A stretch of 64,000 nucleotides of DNA from Phycisphaerales bacterium (GTDB lineage: Bacteria; Planctomycetota; Phycisphaerae; Phycisphaerales; UBA1924), in contig JADLCX010000041.1 in assembly GCA_020846975.1 (NCBI GenBank), forward strand, positions 62,001-126,000. The letters run 5' to 3'. The position numbers and the translations under genes are program-made. Numbering within the stretch: position 1 is the first letter of the stretch; each line of letters opens with the position of its first letter. Below are positions 27,898 through 37,404 of this stretch, piece by piece. The notes under the pieces are model-generated. The model saw only the letters and a program-made list of their open reading frames with translations, was not told the DNA's origin and did no database searches.

Positions 27898-28056
27898 TTA
27901 CTTGCCGTCGATGGCGCGCTCACCGGCCTCGCCGGCGTTCTGCACATCCTTGCCCGCGCCCTTGACGGTCTCGCAAGCGGGCATGAACGCGGACACACCC
28001 GCAACGAACAGGAGAGCGGCGAGGGGAAGGGCCAGACGACGGGTGAAGGTCTTCAT
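27898..28056 (-). CDS. Entericidin-like small lipoprotein
   Basis: A 52-codon gene: MKTFTRRLALPLAALLFVAG gives the signal peptide, then MPAC as the probable lipobox, then ETVKGAGKDVQNAGEAGERA. This matches the entericidin A/B pattern (C-x-T-x-GAGKD-hydrophobic-x-GEA). The E. coli pair is described as an antidote/toxin lipoprotein set linked to stationary-phase lysis; only one member is visible here, so that role is not assured. It lies 21 bases upstream of the SDR gene on the same strand. Confidence 0.78.
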   Translation of the reverse strand: MKTFTRRLALPLAALLFVAGVSAFMPACETVKGAGKDVQNAGEAGERAIDGK

Positions 28057-28196
28057 GGGTGAATACTCCAAGTACCGGGTGAAGCCCGGAGTTCACACAT
28101 GATACCAGAGGCCGGCGTGCGTGCGCGGGATCGAAGGACCGCACCCCGGTCGAGCATTGGAAGTGAACGGGTGGCCGTGCGCCGTAGAATCGCCCG

Positions 28197-29852
28197 ATGC
28201 ACAGCCTGTTCGACGAGCGCCGCTACCTGATCCCGTTCCGTTCGGGGCTGCTGCCGCAGATCTTCACCGACACGTTGGTCATCGGCGCGGGTGTGGGCGG
28301 CCTTCGGGCCGCGATCGCCGCCGCGGCGAGCGGGGGCGAGACCATCGTCCTGTGCAAGACCTCGGTGGAGGAGTCCAACACCGCCTGGGCGCAGGGCGGG
28401 ATCGCCACGGTCGTCGATGAGAAGTCCGGCGACTCGTTCGCCTCGCACATCAAGGACACGCTCGATGCGGGCGCCGGGCTGTGCGATGAGCCGGCGGTGC
28501 GCAGCATCGTCGAGGCCGGCCCGGCCCGCATCAACGAGCTCGTCAACTGGGGCATGCGGTTCGATCTGGGTCCGAGCGGCAGGGTCTCGCTGGGGCAGGA
28601 GGGCGCGCACACGCACGCGCGCATCCTGCACGCCGACGGCGACGCCACCGGGCGGGAGCTCGTCCGGTGTCTGCACGAGCGGGCCCGCGCCACGCCGGGT
28701 CTGCGTCTGTTCAGCAACTGCTTCGCGCTCGACCTGATCACGCCCAGCAACGAGCCGGGAGGGGGCGCGCCGGTCATGGGCGCCATCACCCATCACACCA
28801 AGTACGGCCTCCAGATGATCTGGGCCAAGACCACCATCCTCGCCAGCGGCGGCGCGGGCGTGGTCTTCCGCGAGACCACCAACCCGCGCATCGCCACCGC
28901 CGACGGGCTGGCGATGGCCTACCGCGCCGGCGCGGCGGTGCAGGACCTGGCGTTCATCCAGTTCCACCCGACCACGCTCTACCTCGCAGGCCGCCCGCGC
29001 AGCCTGATCACCGAGGCCGTCCGCGGCGAGGGTGCGCACCTGCTCGACCAGGCCGGGCACCGCTTCATGGTCGAGGCCCACCCGCTGGCCGAGCTCGCGC
29101 CGCGCGACGCCGTCAGCCGCGCGATCCTCCGACGCATCGCCTCGCACGGGGGCACGCACGTGTTCCTCGATGTCCGCCACCTCGGGGAGTTCGACCGGCG
29201 CTTCCCCGGGATCGCCGCGCTGCTCGCCGATGTCGGGCTCGATCCGGCCACGGACCTCGTCCCCGTCAACCCGGCGATGCACCACTTCATCGGCGGTGTC
29301 GTGACCGATCTCGAAGGCCGGACCAGCCTGCCCGGCCTGCTCGCCGTCGGCGAGGTCGCGAGCACGGGCCTGCACGGGGCCAACCGGCTGGCGAGCAACT
29401 CGCTGCTGGAGGGCCTGGTGGTCGGCGAGGCCGCCGGCCGTCTCGCCGCGGCGAACGCCGCCAGGACCCTGCCCGCGCCCGTGCCGATCATCTCCGACAT
29501 CCGGCCGAGCGACCACGGCGAGATCGACCTGGCCGATGTCAAGAGTTCGCTCCGCAGCGCGATGTGGCGCAACGCCGGCATCGAGCGCAGCGGCCCGCGC
29601 CTGGCCGATGCCATCGACATGATCGACTTCTGGGCCCGCTACACGCTGGACAAGATCTTCGACGGCCCGGAGGGGTGGCAGACGCAGAACATGCTCCTGG
29701 CCGCCGCGCTCATCGCCCGCAGCGCGGCGTGGCGGACCGAGAGCCGCGGGGGCCACTGGCGGTCGGACTTCCCGGAACCGCGGGAGGAGTGCCGCGTACA
29801 CGATCGGTGGGCAAGGGGGGCGGGCAACGTGGTGGAGGTGGGCGTGCGATGA
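28197..29852 (+). CDS. nadB: L-aspartate oxidase
   Basis: Flavoenzyme oxidising L-aspartate to iminoaspartate, the first step of de novo NAD synthesis. The FAD site is VIGAGVGGLRAAIAAA, with TAWAQGGIA and the family signatures HTHARILHADGDATG and HGANRLASNSLLEGLVVG. The length of 551 residues is typical. nadA and nadC are not in the window. The stop codon overlaps the start of the downstream lipoprotein (ATGA). Confidence 0.95.
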   Translation: MHSLFDERRYLIPFRSGLLPQIFTDTLVIGAGVGGLRAAIAAAASGGETIVLCKTSVEESNTAWAQGGIATVVDEKSGDSFASHIKDTLDAGAGLCDEPAVRSIVEAGPARINELVNWGMRFDLGPSGRVSLGQEGAHTHARILHADGDATGRELVRCLHERARATPGLRLFSNCFALDLITPSNEPGGGAPVMGAITHHTKYGLQMIWAKTTILASGGAGVVFRETTNPRIATADGLAMAYRAGAAVQDLAFIQFHPTTLYLAGRPRSLITEAVRGEGAHLLDQAGHRFMVEAHPLAELAPRDAVSRAILRRIASHGGTHVFLDVRHLGEFDRRFPGIAALLADVGLDPATDLVPVNPAMHHFIGGVVTDLEGRTSLPGLLAVGEVASTGLHGANRLASNSLLEGLVVGEAAGRLAAANAARTLPAPVPIISDIRPSDHGEIDLADVKSSLRSAMWRNAGIERSGPRLADAIDMIDFWARYTLDKIFDGPEGWQTQNMLLAAALIARSAAWRTESRGGHWRSDFPEPREECRVHDRWARGAGNVVEVGVR

Positions 29853-30472
29853 AGATGGCACAGCAGCAAATCAGCAGATCAGCAGAGCAGCAAATGAGAA
29901 GGTTTGGCTTGCTGCTTTGCTGTTTTTCCGCTTTGCTGCTTTCGCTCCCCGCCTGCCGGCCCGAAGAGAAGATCATCCACTACAAGCCCTTCTTCGCCAA
30001 CGTCGAGGGCGCCAAGTTCGGCGGCCAGGGCCCGGTCAACGCCGACCGCGGCTACGTGGACCCGACCTTCACCGCCGAGAACAAGCTGGTCATCGAGAAC
30101 CCCGACGGCTCGAAGGTGCTCATCGCCAAGAGCCCGCAGCAGATGATCTCGCACATGGTCCGCTGCCTCGATGAGGATGACGACAAGCTCTTCATCGAGC
30201 AGGTGCTGAGCCAGAAGACCAAGGACCACTACAAGGACATGCACAAGGACCCGATGGAGTTGGTCGAGAAACTCAAGGCCAACCGCAAGGAACTCGCCAA
30301 GACCCTCGGCCGCATGCCCCTCGGCGAGCACTCACCCACCGTCATCCTCGAACAGCCCGGCGACAAGACCTGGATCATCAAGGTCACGGGCGCTGCGGCG
30401 AAGGACCTGCAGTACACGCGGCTGTGGACGCGGCTGGAGGAGGGGAACTGGCGGTTCATGTGGCTGGACTGA
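29849..30472 (+). CDS. Lipoprotein with repeat-encoded leader
   Basis: 207 residues if started at ATG 29849, which overlaps the nadB stop and has GGAGG 10 bases upstream. A second ATG at 29894 is possible. The signal peptide (FGLLLCCFSALLLSLPAC) is encoded by the right arm of a hairpin made of GCAGCAAA-type repeats (29860-29942), so the leader and the repeat are the same DNA. The mature part (RPEEKIIHYKPFFANVEGAKF and later DEDDDKLFIEQVLSQKTKDHY) is acidic and lacks a recognised domain. Function unknown. Confidence 0.7.
   Translation: MKMAQQQISRSAEQQMRRFGLLLCCFSALLLSLPACRPEEKIIHYKPFFANVEGAKFGGQGPVNADRGYVDPTFTAENKLVIENPDGSKVLIAKSPQQMISHMVRCLDEDDDKLFIEQVLSQKTKDHYKDMHKDPMELVEKLKANRKELAKTLGRMPLGEHSPTVILEQPGDKTWIIKVTGAAAKDLQYTRLWTRLEEGNWRFMWLD
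29860..29942. repeat. Imperfect hairpin of AGCAGCAAA repeats at a lipoprotein start
   Basis: Left arm 29860-29893 and right arm 29909-29942 pair over about 30 positions with roughly six mismatches. Both arms are made of repeated AGCAGCAAA / TTTGCTGCT units. The 15-base loop (29894-29908) contains an in-frame ATG of the overlapping lipoprotein gene. The architecture parallels the element at 31428-31560. Confidence 0.8.
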
Positions 30473-30857
30473 CGGGCGGCTAAGGCGAGCCGCCGCATTG
30501 TCAAACGTCCGCCGGCGTTATCTCGCTGGAATCGCGGCGTGTGCGCGGCGACCACCGAACACCCGCCAGCTACAAGGTCTTTGGTCCGGCCGGACCAACT
30601 CCTGGTCCACGTGGAATTGTTGTTGGTCCGGGCGGTCCAGGCGTTGGTCCGCGCGGAACTGTCGTTGGTCCGGCCGACACAAGAGTTGGTCCGGGCGACA
30701 CAAGAGTTGGTCCGGCCGGACCAGCAACAATGCCGGTCGGCACAGCACTTGGTTCGGGCGGACCAACGACCGTGCGCGGCCGTGATGTCGCGCAACTTCT
30801 GCGCATGTTCCGTCACCACTGCGCGGCTGCGCCGCGAGTGGTGGCACCCGAACGTCT
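30473..30857. other. Intergenic region between convergent lipoprotein genes
   Basis: A gap of 384 bases without a credible gene. Its middle half is a 21-bp tandem array (30576-30768). Open frames across it on both strands encode only Gly-Pro-type heptads, as expected from a repeat whose length is divisible by three. No terminator with a T-tract is seen. Confidence 0.75.
30576..30768. repeat. 21-bp tandem array with palindromic core, about nine copies
   Basis: Read on the minus strand, GGACCAAC (or a close variant) recurs every 21 bases: six successive units of exactly 21 bases can be counted, plus more degenerate ones at both ends. Several junctions form the palindrome TTGGTCCGGCCGGACCAA. 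The variable 10-13 bases between cores also repeat partly (CTTGTGTCG occurs twice). The period equals two helical turns, and any translation is heptad-periodic. Confidence 0.85.
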
Positions 30858-31513
30858 CATCGCTCCGCGCCCGCCCCCTGGATCTGCTCGTACGCCCGCT
30901 GCACCTCCGGCGCCATCTCCGGCCGATCGCGCAGCCGCGCCAGCGCTTCTCCCGTCTTCCCGTTCATGTGCAGGAGGTACGACACCAGGGCATCGTGCGC
31001 CGGGTTCTGCATCCAGTACGCGTCGTTCTGCCACCGCCGCGGCCCGGCGAGAACGGCCGCGGTGGCGGTGGGGACATCGTTGAGCCGCATCGCCACCGCC
31101 GCGGCCTTGCCCGCCAGCGTCCCGGTGCGCATCCAGAAGAACTCATTGACATCCGACTTGCGCGTGATCGGGCCTTCGAGCTCGGCGATCGCCCCGAGCA
31201 CCGCCAGCGCGAAGGCCACGCTGTTGGCGTTGGGCTTTTCGTCCAGCCGGTCGTGCGCCATGCCCAGCGCGCTCATGATCCGAAGTTCGCCCGCCGTCCA
31301 CTGTGCCGTGATCTGCGACTGCGCCGTCGCCACGCTCGTCGCGGAGGCGGTGTATATCTTCTCGAGCCTCACCGGCTCGGGCTCATCGCACGCCGCGAGC
31401 AGCAGCGCCGCGGCCACGGGCGCCAGACGGAACACGGAGGTCGCGGAGAAGACACAAAGCGCAGAGAGAGCACGGAGAGACGGGGCGTTCCTGGATCGAA
31501 ACAAGCATTTCAT
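30857..31513 (-). CDS. Lipoprotein with hairpin-encoded N-terminus
   Basis: 218 residues. The ATG at 31513 is preceded by GAGGAAAGG, a fair ribosome site, but both it and the first 28 codons lie within a repeat hairpin (31428-31560). These codons give SLRALSALCVFSATSVF, and the real signal peptide core follows as LAPVAAALLLAAC. The mature part (DEPEPVRLEKIYTASAT onward) is helical and contains HDALVSYLLHMNGKTGEALARL, which resembles one TPR unit. Function unknown. Confidence 0.7.
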   Translation of the reverse strand: MKCLFRSRNAPSLRALSALCVFSATSVFRLAPVAAALLLAACDEPEPVRLEKIYTASATSVATAQSQITAQWTAGELRIMSALGMAHDRLDEKPNANSVAFALAVLGAIAELEGPITRKSDVNEFFWMRTGTLAGKAAAVAMRLNDVPTATAAVLAGPRRWQNDAYWMQNPAHDALVSYLLHMNGKTGEALARLRDRPEMAPEVQRAYEQIQGAGAER

Positions 31514-31560
31514 GCCTTTCCTCTGCGCTCTCTGCGCAACGTCCGTGCCTCTGTGTTCCG
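31428..31560. repeat. Imperfect hairpin of GCAGAGA / ACGGAG repeats at a lipoprotein start
   Basis: An outer stem pairs CGGAACACGGAGG (31428-31440) with the segment ending at 31560 (12 Watson-Crick pairs and one G-U). An inner 10-bp perfect stem pairs 31459-31468 with 31528-31537. Arms are degenerate repeats of GCAGAGA and CACGGAG. The loop region holds the lipoprotein start codon (31511-31513) and a GCATTTCATGC near-palindrome. I recall very similar text in many unrelated bacterial genomes. Confidence 0.8.
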
Positions 31561-31583
31561 CCCTCTGCTCCGGCCTGCGAACC

Positions 31584-32942
31584 TCAATCCCCGCCCATCA
31601 CCGGCTCCCACGAGTCCCGCACCTTCCCCAGCCTGCGAGCCCGCGCCGCCATCGCCTTGTCGATCGTCTCGCCCAGCTTCGGGTCGCGCAGATCCCCGCC
31701 CTCGGCGATGACCCTGCCCGTGTCGCCATCGACCAGGTACGCCGCGGGAATCCCCTGCACGACGTACGTCTGGGCCACCGGGTCCTTCCACCCTTGCCCG
31801 TGATACACCTGCGGCCAGGTCATCTTCTTCTCGGCCATGGTCGCGTTGATCTTCTCGGTCATGTCCTTGCTGTCCATCGTCAGCCCGAGCACCTCGAAGC
31901 CGGCCGCGTGGTGCTTCTGGTACGCCTCGACGATGTGCGGGACTTCCGCCAGGCACGGGCCGCACCAGGTCGCCCAGAAGTCCAGCAGCACGATCTTGCC
32001 CCTGTAATCGCCGGGAAATCGCACCGTCGTGCCGTCCATCAGCGTCCCCTCGAAGGGCGTGATCGGCTTGCCGGGCGTGTGATCCGGCGGCGTCGGGATC
32101 TCATCGACGGTCTGCGAAGACTTCACGACCCGGAACGCCCGTCCGTCGCGGGCGATGTCGGCCAGTTCGTACGTCGTGCCGCCGATGTTGAACGGCTTGT
32201 GCGTGTCGAACACCTCGCCCCGGTTGTCGAAGCGGCCGTTGTCGTTGACATCGATGAGGACCGAGACGCCCGAATGCGGCAGCGCGGGCTGGCCCGCCTC
32301 GGCCACCCGGCCGCGGAAGTCGCCGCGGCACTGCTCGTCGGCCAACATCGCGCGGTAGTTCTTGCTTCCCAGAGGAAGCCGGCCCTCCGTCGCGTAGTCG
32401 CGGTAATAGAACACCGAGTCGCGAGTCTTGACTCTGCGCTCATCGGTCTTGTCGAACCGGTAGAGACGCACGCCCGCCAGGTACGGCTCGGACTCGGTCC
32501 CGATGTTCACCGGCGCGACACCCTGGTAGGTCATGAACGTCAACTCGTCCTCGGTCTTGCCGTACTTGCCCTTCCACTCCACCCTCGGGTCGTCGGTCAG
32601 GTCGCCGTTGCCGTTGGCATCGACCCACATGCGGAACGTCCCCGGCTCGGCCTCGCCCGCGCGGCCGTCGGGCTCCTCGATCGCGACGTGGTACACCGCG
32701 GCGAGATTGCCCCACGACTGGATCGGGATCTGCGCGAACATCAGCGGTGCGCCCGGCGCCAGGTCCTCCGGCAGTCTGGTGATCGTCGCGGGCTTCTCCG
32801 TCACCAGGTCGAGCTTGCTCGGCCCGTAGTACCCGATCTTCTTCCCCGCGCCCTTGGTGAGCAGCGAGAACGTGACGGCCTCATCGGCCATGACGACCGG
32901 CACGCAAACAAGCGAGAACGCGGCAGCAAGTGTGTGGAGCAT
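31584..32942 (-). CDS. TlpA-like thioredoxin-domain exported protein
   Basis: 452 residues. A signal peptide (TLAAAFSLVCVPVVMA) precedes a long N-terminal beta-rich region with two Asp/Asn-rich loops resembling Ca-binding turns (WVDANGNGDLTDD; LIDVNDNGRFDNRG). A C-terminal TlpA/ResA thioredoxin domain follows, with active site DFWATWCGPC and the cis-Pro loop VQGIPAAYLVD. Members reduce periplasmic disulfides, for example for cytochrome c maturation. The fused N-terminal region is characteristic of planctomycete TlpA proteins. It is 70 bases upstream of the lipoprotein gene on the same strand. Confidence 0.87.
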   Translation of the reverse strand: MLHTLAAAFSLVCVPVVMADEAVTFSLLTKGAGKKIGYYGPSKLDLVTEKPATITRLPEDLAPGAPLMFAQIPIQSWGNLAAVYHVAIEEPDGRAGEAEPGTFRMWVDANGNGDLTDDPRVEWKGKYGKTEDELTFMTYQGVAPVNIGTESEPYLAGVRLYRFDKTDERRVKTRDSVFYYRDYATEGRLPLGSKNYRAMLADEQCRGDFRGRVAEAGQPALPHSGVSVLIDVNDNGRFDNRGEVFDTHKPFNIGGTTYELADIARDGRAFRVVKSSQTVDEIPTPPDHTPGKPITPFEGTLMDGTTVRFPGDYRGKIVLLDFWATWCGPCLAEVPHIVEAYQKHHAAGFEVLGLTMDSKDMTEKINATMAEKKMTWPQVYHGQGWKDPVAQTYVVQGIPAAYLVDGDTGRVIAEGGDLRDPKLGETIDKAMAARARRLGKVRDSWEPVMGGD

Positions 32943-33006
32943 GGGCGCATGATACGGTGCCCGCTCGTGCGAGAGCGACGGCCCCGCGTACAGTGCGCTC
33001 CAGACG

Positions 33007-33831
33007 ATGCTCGACCGATTCGACTGCTACGAGCTATGCGTTCAATCACCGCGCCATGTGGTTGCGTTCCTGCGCGCCGCACACGGCAACGCGCCGATGG
33101 TGCTGCGCGAGGATTTCTGCGGCACCGCCGCCGTCGCACGTCGCTGGATCACCGAAACCCGCAAGCACGAGGCCGGCGCGAGGGCGGTCGGGATCGACAA
33201 CGAATCGGCGGTGATCTTCGCGGCCCGGGAACGGGCGGCCGAGGCCGGCGTCGCGGATGCGGTGGAGTTTGTGCGCGGGGATTGCACCGTTGCCGAGGCC
33301 TGGCCTCTGGATCAGCAAACAGCTCCCGATGTTGTGTTCGTCGGCAACTTCTCGATTGGCTACATTCACCGCCGAGCCGATCTGCTCGCCTACCTGTCGC
33401 ACGCGCAACGGGTGCTGATGCGTGCCCAAGCCGGCTTCGGCGGCGGTATCTTCGCCTGCGACACCTACGGCGGCGCCTCCGCCTTCAAACTGGGCGCGAT
33501 CCAACGAAAGCACCCCGGCCGCGCCGGTGAGGTCATCCACTACACCTGGATCCACGAACGCGCCGACCCCGTCACCGCCATGGTCGAGAACTCCATCAGC
33601 TTCCGTGTCGAAAAGGATGGCGAGATCATCCAGGAGCTTCCGCAGGCCTTCACCTACCGCTGGCGCCTCTGGTCCATCGCCGAACTCCGCGATGCCCTGC
33701 TCGAGGTCGGCTTCAAGTTCGTCGAGGTCTACAAGGATGTCAACATCGCCCCCGGCCAGCCCGCCACACCTGTCAATGATGCTTCTGAGCTTGGCGACGA
33801 CTGGATCGTGATGATCGTGGGGAGAACCTGA
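33007..33831 (+). CDS. Class I SAM-dependent methyltransferase
   Basis: 274 residues. The nucleotide-binding region reads REDFCGTAAVARRW then AVGIDNESAVI, with the acidic residue after strand 2, and FVGNFSIGYIHRRADLLAYL as the post-motif region. The substrate is not evident. The ATG follows the leuS-like spacing of this genome without a strong ribosome site. The stop codon overlaps the cutC start (TGATG). Confidence 0.82.
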   Translation: MLDRFDCYELCVQSPRHVVAFLRAAHGNAPMVLREDFCGTAAVARRWITETRKHEAGARAVGIDNESAVIFAARERAAEAGVADAVEFVRGDCTVAEAWPLDQQTAPDVVFVGNFSIGYIHRRADLLAYLSHAQRVLMRAQAGFGGGIFACDTYGGASAFKLGAIQRKHPGRAGEVIHYTWIHERADPVTAMVENSISFRVEKDGEIIQELPQAFTYRWRLWSIAELRDALLEVGFKFVEVYKDVNIAPGQPATPVNDASELGDDWIVMIVGRT

Positions 33832-34619
33832 TGCCCATGCCCCTGCTCGAGATCGCCGTCGATTCACTCGCCGATGCCCTCGCGGCGATCCGGGCCGGCG
33901 CGGACCGGCTGGAGCTGTGCTCGGCCCTCGACCGGCAGGGGCTCTCGCCCGATCCCGCGCTGATCCGCGCGGTCCGCGCCGCCTCGTTCATTCCCATCAT
34001 GGCGATGGTCCGGCCGCGGGCGGGCGGCTTCGTGCACGATGAGGATGGGTGGAAGGAGCACCTCGGTCACGCCGAGACGATGCTCGAAGCGGGCGCGGCG
34101 GGGGTGGTGTTCGGCGCGCTGACACCCGGCCGCGTTCAGGATGCCGACCTCCCGCGCTGCCGCGAGCTGGCCCGACCGGCCGCGGGCAGGGACATCGTGT
34201 TTCATCGCGCGTTCGACCTCATCGATCCGACCCGCTGGCCCGCCGCGCTCGACGGGCTGGCCGAGGCGGGCATCACGCGCATCCTCTCGGCAGGCCTGAC
34301 CCCGGCCTCGACCGCGCACGCGCTGGGGCTGATGGGGGAACAGGGCGGACCGGCGCCCGCCCCCGAGCCGCTCGAGGAACGGCTCGCCCGGCTGCGCGCG
34401 CTCAACACCGCCGCATCCTCCCGCGGGCTGGAGGTCATCGGCTGCGGCGGCCTGCGCGCGGCGAACGTGCTGCGGTTTGTCGGTGTGGCCCGCCTCTCAC
34501 AGCTCCACAGCACCGCGCGGACCGGGTCGCCGCCGGTGTTCGATCCGCGCGAGGCGGGCGATCTGCGCGGCACGATCGATCTCAGGTGCGCCGGGCGACC
34601 GTCGAGCATGGAGACCTGA
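33831..34619 (+). CDS. cutC: CutC-family copper homeostasis protein
   Basis: TIM-barrel protein of 262 residues with clear CutC signatures: [27 protein letters not shown] at the N-terminus, [20 protein letters not shown] and ILSAG. CutC was linked to copper tolerance in E. coli, a role since questioned. Translation is likely coupled to the methyltransferase by the TGATG overlap. In this window copper is a recurring theme (cbb3 oxidase, CcoI pump, multicopper oxidase). Confidence 0.92.
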   Translation: MPMPLLEIAVDSLADALAAIRAGADRLELCSALDRQGLSPDPALIRAVRAASFIPIMAMVRPRAGGFVHDEDGWKEHLGHAETMLEAGAAGVVFGALTPGRVQDADLPRCRELARPAAGRDIVFHRAFDLIDPTRWPAALDGLAEAGITRILSAGLTPASTAHALGLMGEQGGPAPAPEPLEERLARLRALNTAASSRGLEVIGCGGLRAANVLRFVGVARLSQLHSTARTGSPPVFDPREAGDLRGTIDLRCAGRPSSMET

Positions 34620-34689
34620 GGCCGGCGCGTGCGTGGATGGCCGCGGGCCGACCCTACCATCGAGGCCAATCTCCGCGAAAGCCCCAAAG

Positions 34690-36495
<1,806 letters not shown>

Positions 36496-36533
36496 CCGGC
36501 ACCGCGCTCGACCCACGCGCCGCGTCGCGGCGA

Positions 36534-36555
36534 CCCCCCACCCCCCCCACCCCCC
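36534..36555 (-). other. G-run tract with quadruplex potential
   Basis: On the minus strand this reads as G6-T-G8-T-G6. It lies between the convergent stops of glnS and the response regulator, where a terminator would be expected and none is visible. It may fold as a G-quadruplex in RNA read leftwards. The role is inferred. Confidence 0.5.
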
Positions 36556-36564
36556 GCTCCGCCC

Positions 36565-37395
36565 TCACGCCTCCGCCAGCCCCTCCCTGATCGCAAACTT
36601 CATCAAGTCGGTTCTCGACTCGACCCCCAACTTCTTCATCATCCGCTCCTGGTGCCCGTCGATCGTCTTGGCGCTGCGCGACAACTCCTTGGCGATCTCC
36701 ACCCGCGACAGGCCCTTGCCGATCAGCCTCAGCACCTCCAACTCGCGGTCGGTCAGCGATTGCAGCACGGTGGCCGGAGGCGACGAGCCGCCCGCCGATC
36801 GGTCCGCGCCCGCCCGCTTGTCGGCGGTCCCCCCGCCACCGCCACCCGCCGCGCTCGCGCACCGCTGCCTGACCTTCGGCCCCATCACGAACGCGCCCCC
36901 CGTGCTCCGGGCGATCTCGCGCACCCCAGCGACGATGTCTTCCAGTTCGTCGCCCTTGGCGAAGTACCCCCACGCCCCGCAGCTGTACGACGCCGCGAGG
37001 TACCCATCGCGGATGTGCGCGCTCAGGAACGCGAACCGCAACCCCGGGTTCTGACGCCGCATCCGGTCGGCCGTCTCAAACACATCCGGCCCGGGCATCT
37101 CGATGTCGAGCAGCACCACATCCGGCTTGAGTTTCGCGACCTCGTCGAGCAGCCGTTCCGCCGAGGCCAGACGCCCGACCACGCGGATCCGCCCGTCGAT
37201 CGCGAACTGCGCTTTCAGCCCTTCCACCAGCACCGCGTGATCATCCACGCACAGCACGCGAACGCCCGTCTCCGACACGGCCGCGCCGTCCGCGCGCGAT
37301 GCGCCCCGCTTCACCGCCTTGCCTTCGCCCGCGGCGGTCCGCACCGTCCGTTCTCTGCCCGATTGCCTGGCCGGTTGAGTTGGCACGTCGCACAC
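36565..37395 (-). CDS. LuxR/NarL-type response regulator
   Basis: 276 residues. The receiver domain (about 45-165) has the acidic pair D51-D52 and phospho-acceptor D97 in VVLLDIEMPG, then SAHIRDGY and the KG of YFAKGDEL. A Gly-rich linker is followed by a LuxR helix-turn-helix (LTDRELEVLRLIGKGLSRVEIAKEL). The start is GTG 37395 or GTG 37386; the latter is better spaced from GAGGAG. It starts 9 bases after the histidine kinase stop and is surely its partner, in FixL-FixJ style. Confidence 0.92.
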   Translation of the reverse strand: MCDVPTQPARQSGRERTVRTAAGEGKAVKRGASRADGAAVSETGVRVLCVDDHAVLVEGLKAQFAIDGRIRVVGRLASAERLLDEVAKLKPDVVLLDIEMPGPDVFETADRMRRQNPGLRFAFLSAHIRDGYLAASYSCGAWGYFAKGDELEDIVAGVREIARSTGGAFVMGPKVRQRCASAAGGGGGGTADKRAGADRSAGGSSPPATVLQSLTDRELEVLRLIGKGLSRVEIAKELSRSAKTIDGHQERMMKKLGVESRTDLMKFAIREGLAEA

Positions 37396-37404
37396 GCTCC
37401 TCGG

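Noticed and set aside
30576-30768. CRISPR array
   Set aside because: The period is 21 bases, the spacers are not unique and no cas gene is near.
30541-31083. Collagen-like protein with Gly-Pro heptads
   Set aside because: The periodicity comes from the 21-bp DNA repeat, appears in several frames on both strands, and the frame runs antisense into a lipoprotein gene.
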